64,000 nucleotides of DNA from Superficieibacter electus (GTDB lineage: Bacteria; Pseudomonadota; Gammaproteobacteria; Enterobacterales; Enterobacteriaceae): positions 53,989-117,988 of the forward strand of contig NZ_PQGD01000018.1 of assembly GCF_002915575.1 (NCBI RefSeq), read 5' to 3'. Both the position numbers and the translations under genes were made by a program. Shown here in pieces: positions 37,846 through 47,600 of this stretch. Every line of letters starts with the position of its first letter. The first letter of the stretch is position 1. The notes under the pieces were generated by a model. The model had not been told where the DNA came from and ran no database searches. It was given only the letters and a program-made list of their open reading frames with translations.

Positions 37846-38061
37846 ATGCAGCTCATATGCCCTCATTGCCAGACCCCGCTGGAAGGTTTCGGTGACCATG
37901 CGCACTGTATTACCTGTGGCAAAGATTTTTTCCTGCAAGCACGTTGTCCTGACTGTCAGCAGCCTCTGCAGGTATTGAAAGCTTGTGGCGCGATTGATTA
38001 TTTTTGCCAGCACGGGCATGGGCTGATTTCTAAAAAGCGCGTTGAGTTTGTTATTATCTGA
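37846..38061 (+). CDS. yfgJ: YfgJ, zinc-ribbon protein
   Basis: A 71-residue protein with two CxxC pairs (CPHC, CITC) and a further CPDC with CQHGHG, typical of a double zinc ribbon. The C-terminal half (QPLQVLKACGAIDYFCQHGHG) is nearly identical to E. coli YfgJ by recall. Function unknown. It has a GGAGAG ribosome binding site and is the last conserved gene before the adhesin island. Confidence 0.93.
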   Translation: MQLICPHCQTPLEGFGDHAHCITCGKDFFLQARCPDCQQPLQVLKACGAIDYFCQHGHGLISKKRVEFVII

Positions 38062-38297
38062 TGAACTTATTTAAATAAGTAATAATATTATTTAATCGAT
38101 ATAAATTGGATTTTTATTAATATTTATAATAAATTAAGATTGCCAATATAATAATTATTATATATACATTTAACTTAAGATATTAATTGTGTCAGTATAT
38201 TTTTCGGAATTTATTTAGGCTGTTTATTTTTTATTTTATCCGGTGTTTGAATAAAATGTTGCTGTGGATGTTTAATCGCTAACACAGGGACATTAGC
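38062..38297 (+). promoter_or_regulatory. Very AT-rich leader of the adhesin island
   Basis: 236 bases made largely of A and T runs (for example AATAATATTATTTAATCG and ATAATAATTATTATATATAC), unlike the surrounding core DNA. No gene is visible. Such tracts are typical H-NS targets in enterobacterial islands, so silencing of sinH is likely; this is inference from composition. Confidence 0.55.
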
Positions 38298-40490
38298 GTG
38301 TGCATGGTGCGTTTATTATTCTTTTTAATATTAATATCTGGCGTCGCCCACGCCGGAGAGGATAGTCGCGCATCTGAAACTGACAAAAATAAATCCGAAT
38401 CCACGTTACCAGACCTGGCCAGCGATTCTGCCCAAAAAGAAGAACAAGAGAAGGAGGGCAAATCAATCAAGCAGCAAGGTGCGGATTACATCATCAATTC
38501 TGCCACTCAGGGCTTTGAAAACCTGACGCCGGAGGCGCTGGAATCGCAGGCGCGCAGCTATCTGCAAAACCAAATCACCTCTTCAACCCAATCCTATATC
38601 GAAGGGCTGATGTCGCCCTATGGCAAAGTGCGCTCCAGCCTCTCGGTGGGCGAGGGCGGCGATCTGGACGGCAGTTCGCTGGACTATTTTGTTCCCTGGT
38701 ATGACAACCAAAGCACGCTGATATTCAGCCAGATCTCCGCACAGCGCAAAGAAGATCGCACCATTGGCAACTTCGGCGTCGGCCTGCGGCAAAACGTTGG
38801 CGACTGGCTGCTCGGCGGCAACGTTTTCTATGATTATGACTTTACCCGCGGCCACCGTCGTTTAGGCCTGGGAACCGAAGCGTGGACCGATTTCCTGCGC
38901 TTTTCCGGCAACTACTATCACCCGCTTTCCGACTGGAAAGACTCCGAAGACTTTGATTTCTACGAAGAGCGTCCGGCGCGCGGCTGGGACGTGCGCGCCG
39001 AAGCGTGGCTGCCGTTTTATCCGCAAGTCGGCGGCAAGCTGATATATGAACAATATTACGGCGACGAAGTTGCGCTGTTCGGCACCGATAATCTGCAAGA
39101 AGATCCTCATGCGGTGACGCTGGGGCTAACCTATACCCCTGTGCCATTAGTTACCGTCAGCACCGATTACAAAGCCGGAACGGGTGACAGCAACGATTTC
39201 AGCGTCAACGCCACCATGACCTATCAGTTCGGCACGCCGCTGGCGGCGCAGCTCGATCCGGAAAACGTCAAAATCCAGCACTCGTTGATGGGCAGCCGTA
39301 CCGATTTTGTCGATCGTAATAACTTTATCGTCCTTGAATACCGCGAGAAAGATCCGCTGGACGTGACGCTGTGGCTGAAAGCCTCTGAGGCTAACACTCA
39401 CCCGGAGTGCGTGGTTGAGGATAAGCCGGAGAAGGGCGTAGGGCTCGAGAAGTGCGAATGGACGGTCAACGCCCTCATTAACCACCACTACAAAATCGTG
39501 ACCGCCTCGTGGCAGGCGAAAAACAATGCCAGCCGCACGCTGGTGATGCCAGTGGTAAAAGCGAATGCGCTCACTGAGGGCAACAATAACCGCTGGAATC
39601 TCACCCTCCCAGCCTGGGTTAACGCCAGCACCGACGCCGAACGTGAGGCGCTTAACACCTGGCGCGTGCGCCTGACGCTGGAAGATGAAAAGGGCAACAA
39701 GCAGAACTCTGGTATTGTCGAAATTATCGTCAAACAGGGGCGCAAAATTGAGCTGGTGGTGGACAACATCGCCGATACCGATCGCACCGATCACAGCCAC
39801 GAAGCCACTGCCCTGGCAGACGGCGAGGATGGCGTGGTAATGGATATATTGTTGACCGACGCCTTTGGCGACACCACCGACCGTAACGGTAAGGAACTGG
39901 TGGACGAGGCCATGACGCCAGTGCTTTATGACAGCAATGACAAAAAAGTGACGCTGGCCGAGAAGCCCTGCACCACGGAAACCCCCTGCGTGTTTATCGC
40001 CAAACGCGATAAAGAAGCCGGGACGGTCACGCTTTCCAGTACGTTACCCGGCACTTTCCGCTGGAAGGCGAAAGAGGACGCCTACGGCGACAGTAACTTT
40101 GTTGATGTCATCTTTACCGGGGACGATATTGACGATCTTAACGCCATCATCTATCAGGCCAAAGCGTCCAGCCCCATCAATCTGATAGGCAAAGAAGACA
40201 AGCACCCTGTGGTCAATAACATCTACCGTTTTGTACTGTGGCGCGACAAAAACAAGGACGGCGTGTTCCAGATGTCGGAGCAGCTTTCCGAGGACGAGAT
40301 GGCGCTGTACGACTATCAGTGGGAATTCACCGGGCAGAGCGTGAACGGTCACACCGGGGCGGAACCCAAAACGAGTAATAAAGATTTAGTGCTGCCAAAA
40401 ACTAACCGTGAAGCAGCACAACTGTTTGCGGCCCATGAAGAAGATGGCGTACAGGGCTACGGCATCCGCGTGGTGTACAGCAAAAAATAG
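38298..40490 (+). CDS. sinH: SinH, intimin/invasin-like inverse autotransporter
   Basis: A 730-residue outer-membrane adhesin. A signal peptide (VRLLFFLILISGVAHAG) precedes a charged stretch. An inverse-autotransporter beta-barrel spans about residues 95-320 (LDYFVPWYDNQSTLIFSQIS, GVGLRQNVGDWLLGGNVFYD). The surface-exposed C-terminal half starts near 330. Its last about 120 residues (from 609) are homologous to the end of SinI and hold an EF-hand-like loop DKNKDGVFQMSE at 650-661. GTG 38298 is seven bases from AGGGA; ATG 38304 is the alternative start. It lies in the yfgJ-xseA gap, where the Salmonella CS54 island carries sinH. Confidence 0.9.
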   Translation: MCMVRLLFFLILISGVAHAGEDSRASETDKNKSESTLPDLASDSAQKEEQEKEGKSIKQQGADYIINSATQGFENLTPEALESQARSYLQNQITSSTQSYIEGLMSPYGKVRSSLSVGEGGDLDGSSLDYFVPWYDNQSTLIFSQISAQRKEDRTIGNFGVGLRQNVGDWLLGGNVFYDYDFTRGHRRLGLGTEAWTDFLRFSGNYYHPLSDWKDSEDFDFYEERPARGWDVRAEAWLPFYPQVGGKLIYEQYYGDEVALFGTDNLQEDPHAVTLGLTYTPVPLVTVSTDYKAGTGDSNDFSVNATMTYQFGTPLAAQLDPENVKIQHSLMGSRTDFVDRNNFIVLEYREKDPLDVTLWLKASEANTHPECVVEDKPEKGVGLEKCEWTVNALINHHYKIVTASWQAKNNASRTLVMPVVKANALTEGNNNRWNLTLPAWVNASTDAEREALNTWRVRLTLEDEKGNKQNSGIVEIIVKQGRKIELVVDNIADTDRTDHSHEATALADGEDGVVMDILLTDAFGDTTDRNGKELVDEAMTPVLYDSNDKKVTLAEKPCTTETPCVFIAKRDKEAGTVTLSSTLPGTFRWKAKEDAYGDSNFVDVIFTGDDIDDLNAIIYQAKASSPINLIGKEDKHPVVNNIYRFVLWRDKNKDGVFQMSEQLSEDEMALYDYQWEFTGQSVNGHTGAEPKTSNKDLVLPKTNREAAQLFAAHEEDGVQGYGIRVVYSKK

Positions 40491-40547
40491 CGTCGGCGTA
40501 ATGGCTGACCGGCCAGTCGCTGAATTTTGAAGAAAAGGAGTGTCTTA

Positions 40548-41546
40548 ATGAAGTCAACTATCAAGCAGCGGCTGAGTAAGGTCGCACTGGCGTTAGCGGT
40601 AGCAGGTTATTGCGCGATCCCATCGGCAATGGCGGCCGGCGAGGGGTCACGAGGTAATCTAAAACAAGGTAACTGGCAGAGTGCGACTGAGAGTACTGGC
40701 ACGATTAAGGGGACGCCGCCCTGGTTCACCCGTGCTGACCAGCCCGTAGGCGATGGCAGCGCGTCGGATACGAATAAAGACCATGTGACGGTGGCGATTG
40801 ATCGTGGTGCACGTACCGCTACCACACCGGGAGAGAAACAGTTCCACGTTGGCGATAAAATCACCATCAGCTGGGCGCTTGGCGATACTGAACTTGATAT
40901 TGATACCGACAATATCGAAACCAAAAAAACGGTTCAGTGGGTGAGCTTTAGTGACCAGAACGGCGGCGATCCGAAACCGATCGGCACCGTAGGTAGCGAT
41001 ACCTATACCATCCAGGACGAGGACGCCGACCGTTATATCGGCGTCAGAATCCAGTCAAAAACCACAACGGGTGATCCTGCCTTCACGGACCCTGTTCTTC
41101 TGAAAGACCTTTCCACCAACGCTGGCGGCGGCGCTGACGACGATGATATCCCGGAAGGTCCGGTTGTGGATGAAAACGTACATGTTGTTATCCATGAAGA
41201 AGGTCAAAGCACCAACCTGTTGGGTTCGACCGCCAACCTCAAGACCAACACCACTTATCAGGTATTGCTGTGGAAAGACCTTGATGGTGACAACACCTAC
41301 GATGGCGGCGATGAAAACGTCACCGACAACTACAACTACCGTTGGAGATTCACCGGCACCAGCGGCATTGCAACCGGTCAGGGTTCTGCGGGTATTGTCA
41401 ACTCGAAATACGACAACAACGACCTTGTTATTCCGGTTACCAACGCCCAGGCGAAAACCGAATTCGAAGGCGCCGAAAACGGCGTTACCGTGGGCACCAA
41501 CGGTGTTCAGGGCTTTGGTCTGTCTGTCGACTACCAGCGCAAATAA
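40548..41546 (+). CDS. sinI: SinI-like autotransporter-associated secreted protein
   Basis: A 332-residue exported protein with a signal peptide ending at AMAA (residue 30). The mature N terminus LKQGNWQSATESTGTIKGTP mirrors the RatA N terminus. The C-terminal 126 residues (from 207) match the SinH C terminus, including YQVLLWKDLDGD, NYRWRFTG and NGVQGFGLSVDY. A calcium-loop-like DLDGDNTYDGGD lies at 244-255. No membrane anchor is seen. The ATG at 40548 has AAGGAG upstream; the frame opens at 40527. It is 57 bases after sinH, probably one transcript, and is followed by a hairpin. Confidence 0.85.
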   Translation: MKSTIKQRLSKVALALAVAGYCAIPSAMAAGEGSRGNLKQGNWQSATESTGTIKGTPPWFTRADQPVGDGSASDTNKDHVTVAIDRGARTATTPGEKQFHVGDKITISWALGDTELDIDTDNIETKKTVQWVSFSDQNGGDPKPIGTVGSDTYTIQDEDADRYIGVRIQSKTTTGDPAFTDPVLLKDLSTNAGGGADDDDIPEGPVVDENVHVVIHEEGQSTNLLGSTANLKTNTTYQVLLWKDLDGDNTYDGGDENVTDNYNYRWRFTGTSGIATGQGSAGIVNSKYDNNDLVIPVTNAQAKTEFEGAENGVTVGTNGVQGFGLSVDYQRK

Positions 41547-41556
41547 CATTAACGCC

Positions 41557-41582
41557 ATGCCATTCCCTGCGGGGAATGGCAT
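41557..41582 (+). terminator. Hairpin after sinI
   Basis: ATGCCATTCCC (41557-41567), a TGCG loop, and GGGAATGGCAT (41572-41582). A perfect 11-bp stem with only TT after it, so it may be a weak terminator separating sinI from ratA. Confidence 0.6.
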
Positions 41583-41658
41583 TTCCGCGCATTTTGCCTA
41601 GTTCACGACTAAGCAAAGTGTGTTGAAAGATTGGAACAAAAACGGGTGACTATCGTTC

Positions 41659-44600
41659 ATGAACAGGAACTGGCAGATCAACAACATTTTTTGCTTTTTA
41701 CTGACATTGTTGCTGATGTTCGGGAGCCTTGCCGCGCCCGTACAGGCCGCGCTTGAAAGTGGCACCTGGCAGGAACCGGAATCAACAACCGGCATCATCA
41801 ACGGCACCCCTCCCACCGCCGACGGCGCGGCAGTCCCCGTTTATCAGGGCAGCACGCGGTTAGACCTCGCTAACGCGCCATATACCGTGCAATTTAGCGC
41901 AATGCCGCGTGATTTCAGCGCCGACGACACCCCAGCCGCGATGCAGCCGATTAACCCGGCTGATATCGAAGGTGATGCTCTGGCCGTCCCGCCGTTTCGC
42001 TGGGAAGGTGGTGAACCCTCTGCCAGTTTGATCTGGGCCGACGCCGCCACGCCGGACGAGCCGCTCAACCCGCAGCCAGTGCCTAACCAGACCTTCTGCG
42101 CGCAGAATATGGCCGGGCGTCAGCTCGTTGTCTGGTCGCAGGTTGACACCGAGGCGCAAGAGACCCCGCCCGCGCTCTACCTGCTTACCGCCACCGGCGT
42201 ACCCAGCACCAATCCCGTGCCGCTGCTGGAGCAAAAAATCGCCATTAATATCGCCCCGGCGGTGGGCGATCCCATCGCCGTCACCGCCGATAATTTTGAT
42301 GAAACGCTCGGCGCGGTCAAGGTCAAAGCGGGCGAGCCGATTACGCTGCATATCGTCACCCGCGGCTGCGACGGGAATGCGTTTCCTAACTCTCCGTTTA
42401 TCATCACCCGCAAAGACGCGCAAAACCGTCAGGGCGCGGTGAACAACAGCAAACCGGTACACGTTGGCGATACCGAGCTGACCACCACGACGACGGAATT
42501 CCACGGCACCAGCGATGGACGCGGCGAAGCGACGGTTACCGTCACTCAGGATCAGGGGCCAGGCGTTAAAACCGTGTTTCAGGTTAGCTCAGCCAACTTC
42601 CCTGCGCTGAAAGCGGAAATCCCGGTTATTTTTACCACCCTGACCAGCCCGGACGTGCCGGAAGCCAACATGTGGGGCCATATGGCGGAAACCTCAACGG
42701 CAGAGATTTCTGGCGAAACCTACACCTTTACTCGCCCGGCATTAAAAGCGGAAGCGCCGGATTCAGAAGGGTCGATCAACTCCAATAACGAAACCTGGGC
42801 GCGCTTTCAGTGGGACAGCGCAGACAGCTACTGCGATATTATGCCGGATGTCAACCAGCTTAAAGCGCTAAAAACCGCCCGTGGCGACCTGGTGCCCACC
42901 ATCGGCTGGCCGGTGTCCGGTACCGGTTACTACCGCTCGTCTACGGTAGCGCCAGCGCCGTTTTATCATTTTGGCTACAACATGCGTGACGATAACATTG
43001 TCAGCATACGTGATAATGAAAACGTGATTGTCAGCTGCGTTGATAAAGCCATGCCCGTGGTCACGCCTGCGATACAACTCGTTCTGTCGGGAATGGATGA
43101 GGCCCACAATGCGGCGATTGCGCAGGTAGGCGAAGAGATCACGATGACCATTATCCTCACCGACAGCGTCACCGGCGAACGCCTGCCTTTTTACGCGTTC
43201 GACCTGTATATGGATGAAGAGAAGAACCACCAGGGGCAGACCCGTTCCGAGGCTTATGCAGAAAATTCCGCCTTTGCCTGGCGCGATAACGTGGTCTCTG
43301 CGAACTTAGCGGGCGCAGGCGTACCCGGCCACTATACGGGCGTCACCGGGGAAAATGGCCGCATGGTGATCACCCTCAAGCAACCGGACGGCGCGGGCGT
43401 GTTAACCCCGCTGCGCGTGGTCGCCAGCGACGTAGAGGCGACCGCCAACGTGGTGTTTACCGTGCCCACCAGCCCGCAGCCGGATGTAGAAGGCGCCCGC
43501 ATGTGGGGGCATATGGACGGCAGCGTTATGGCGGCGGGGCAGCTATTTAAACGCCCGATGCTGGCGTCAGAGGCCAGCAGTGAAACCGGCTCAACCATTG
43601 AAAACCGCGAAACCTGGGCCACCTTCAACTCGCTGGACGCCGGGCTTGCCCAGTGCGGCACCGGGCAGGTGCCGTCGCAGCTGTCGCTGAACGCGCTCTA
43701 CAGCACCCATTCCGGCAACACGATGGAAACCGAAAAAGGCTGGCCGACCGGCAGCCACAGCTACCTGACGGCGGATGTCATCGACGCACAAACGAAAAAC
43801 GTTAACCTGGAAACCGGCGCGGACGGCAGCTTCACCAGCGAACCCAACTACCTGAGCTGTTCCGCCAATGAGGTGGTCTCTCACATTGACGCCTACTTTT
43901 TTGATGACCCCACCATACTGGGCGCGGTGGCGAAAGTGGGTGAGAAAATCAAAATGAACGTCAAGTCGACCAATATTATCACTGACGTTCCGCTTCCTGG
44001 CGTGCGCTTTACCGTGAAGATCACCAACATTATCAATCGTGACGGCGGCAGTACCGGTTTTGACGACCCGTCGGGTGGTGTGCTGACCATTGACGGCGCA
44101 GAGTATGGCATTAATACCACGCTTACGTATGAAGGCATTACGGACGCCAACGGCAACGCGGAAGTGATGATAACCCAGCCGCGGGGCGTTGGGCTAAAAA
44201 CCCTGTTCGATGTGGCCCCGCAAAACTCGATGGTCTCTACGCCTGCAAATCGCAGCGTCACCTTTACCGTCCCCACCAGCCCGGACTCGCCGAAAGCCAA
44301 AATGTGGGGCCATATGCCGGACACGCTCACCGTCGATGGCATGACCTTTGAACGCCCGAAACTGGCCGAGGAAGTTGGCGCCCACGACCGAACCTATAAA
44401 GAAGCTAACGAAATCTGGGTGCGCGTTTTGCAAGCTGATGCGGACGGTAACCCCGGCGCGGGCGGCTGCGCGGCTAACCGTCTGCCGCGTATCGATCAAC
44501 TGCAAGCGCTCTACGGCGCTTACAGCGGCGGCGCGATTAACAGCGCGCAAGGCTGGCCCGTGGCCAAAGCCTACTGGTCATCCAGTTTCGCCAACGCCAA

Positions 44601-47600
44601 CAACTGGAAGCAGATCAACCTGGGCAGCGGTGAAGAAAAAACCGGTTCCGCCGGGGAGGATGGTTCCGATTACGTCAGTTGCCTTGACCGCGACAACCCG
44701 GCCGCCGCCTCCATCACCATTGAGCCGGTAGACACCTCGCTATGGTATGACAACGGCGGCGTACATGCGGTGAAGGTGAAAAAGGGCGACACGCTACAGC
44801 TAAAAGTCACGGTGAAAGACGCCGCCGGTAACCCGCTGCCCTCCGCGCCTTTCGTGCTGAGCCGCGGCAATGGCTATAACCGCCAGAATGAAGAGTTCCA
44901 GGCAGGCTCTGGCGATGCGATAACCTCGCCGGTGATCATTGACGGCGAATCGCTAAACGATACGGCGAGCCAAATCGGCGACATTACGGGAAGCGACGGC
45001 AGCAAAATTATCAACGTCACCCGCCCGGACGCCCTCGGCACCCGCACGGCGATTATTGCGGCAATCTACCATAACGCCACCATTCCATCCGCCTCGATTG
45101 ACACCATCTTTACCGTGGCCACCAGCCCGGATGTCAGCGTCGCTAACATGTGGGGCCACATGACGGAATCGCTGACCGCCGGGAATGGCCGGGTCATCCA
45201 GCGGCCGCGGCTGCTGGATGAGCTGAGTCAAAAGGAGAATACCTCTTCGACCACGGAAGATAACGAAATCTGGGCGAGGTTTTATGGCCCGCATGCACCT
45301 AAACAGAACCCGAATAACTGCGCGCAAGGGTATTATCCGTCCAGGGACGATCTGACCTCGCTGTATGACGCATATCCAGGCCGAATGATCAAAGACGTTC
45401 ATGGCTGGCCGGTAAACCGCTCTTACTGGACAGGTTCCCTCCCGCCAGCTGTCGCCCCGACTGCAAACAGCCTGTATATCGTCGATCTGGACGATGGCGG
45501 GCTGAGCACGGCGTCGAATGGCAGTGCAAACAACATGCAGTATCAGGTCTGCGCCTCGTCAGCGGCACCGCTGGGGGCGCTGATCACCCTCCAGGCCGCT
45601 GATATCGGCGGGCAGACGGTGAAGGTGAAACGCGACGAGGCAGCGAAGGTGGTGGTCACCCTCAGGGATGCCGCAGGCGCACCGATGCCCTACACCGGGT
45701 TTGCACTGACGCGCGTTTCCGATACGGCGCGCGACGAAAGCTACCCGTCATCGTCATGGGGGGGAGCGAAAATGATGTACGTGGCGTCGGCGGGCCAGAC
45801 ATCGCCAATCGAGCTGGGGACTTACGCCAATGCGCAGGTTGTCAGCTCGACGGGGGCTGACGGTACGCAGACGTTAACCCTGGGCGAGCCAGATAGTCCC
45901 GGTATCAAAACCACGCTGAAGGCAACGATGGTGGGTCAGGAGACGCTTGCTTCCGAACCGCTGGAGGCCATTTTCACCGTGATCACCAGCCCGGACAGCG
46001 ACAAGGCCAGGATGTGGGGCCATATGCCGGAAACCGCCACCGCCAACAACGGCACAGTGTTTAAGCGCCCGCTGCTTTACACTGAACTGGCTTCGGCGCA
46101 GAGTGAGAATACTCCCCTGTATAGCGAATCAAATGAAAACTGGTACAGGCTGAAACGTAGCGGCCTTGACGCCGATGCCGGTGCCTGCCCAACGCTACAA
46201 ATGCCGGCGAGAGCAGATCTTGAGTCGCTGTATGACGCTCATCCAAATCAAGCTATCGTGCCCGATCTCGGTTGGCCCACCTCAGCTAGCTGGTGGGCGG
46301 GGGATAAAATGTTATCGGGCAGCAGCTTCTCCTGGCAGTACGTCAATATAAAAAACAACTACTGGAAGAGTGCAACGAGTTCAGCTGAACTTTATGTACA
46401 GCTTTGCCTGACTAAACCGCGCATTGCGGCGGGCAGCCTGACGCTGACGTTGACCGGCCAGGATGAAGCCACCGGCATCGCGAAGGTGAAGAAAGGCGAA
46501 ACCATCGCCGCCACCGTACAGGTGAAAGATACCGCCGGCCAGCCGATGAAAAATGTGCTGGTTAAACTAAGCCGCGATCCGTCAATGAGGCGCACCGGTG
46601 GTTCGTATACCCCCTCAAGCTCTGTTGCTGATAGCGACGATATTACGCTAAGCAACTTCTCGCCATCTGCACAGCCCACCTTCGTGATGGCAACGACAGC
46701 TGACTCTGTGAATGTCTACACGGACGACCAGGGGATGCTCACCTTCACGGTTTCTCAGGATGCCAGCGCAGGGCTCAGTACGGTCATTAACGCTAAGGTG
46801 ATGGACGGCCGAAGCCCGTCAGTCAAAGACAGTAAAACCGCGATCTTTACGGTCATCACCAGCCCGGACACGCCAAAGGCCAAGATGTGGGGCCATATGC
46901 CGGAAACCTTCACCAATAGCGATGGTGTGGTGTTTAAGCGCCCGCTACTGCGTAGTGAACTGAGCTCAACCTCGAATACCACAGGGCGAAGCGTCGTTAA
47001 CGAGGAGTGGTATACGTGGGATAGGTATTCCCGTGTTAAAGAAGATAACTCGCCATGCGATGCTTTAGGGATGCCGACGGCCAGTCAGTTAAAAACGTTG
47101 TATAACGATTATCCAGGTGGCGAGATTGCCACCGCTTTTGGCCTGCCGCTGAATTTTGTATGGGCAGCGGGCGATCTCACGATACCCGATGGCAAGCCTG
47201 TCGTTAGTAGCACCTCTACTTACTATCAGTACGTCAACCTGGAAGACGGCACCATTCAACCCAGAACGACCAACACCCTCGTCACCACAATGCAACTTTG
47301 TCTGGCAACGCCCCGGTCGCTGGTCGTGAGGCAGGCTGCTGATGATCACTGGGATGCGCAATATGATGCTGCGAGGGCGAAAGTCAAGGAGTCCATCGCA
47401 GTGACGGCGACCGTAACCGACGACGCCGGTACGCCATTACCGGGTACCGTTGTGCAACTGTATCGTTATACATCGACGCAGAGAGACAACAGGGAGAATA
47501 CCCTCTCCAGCCAAAGTGGCATGGTGGTGCAATCGGAGGGCGTGTCATTATCCTGGGTGATGAAGTCTTTCTGGTGGGGTATAACGGGGGCTGATGGTCA

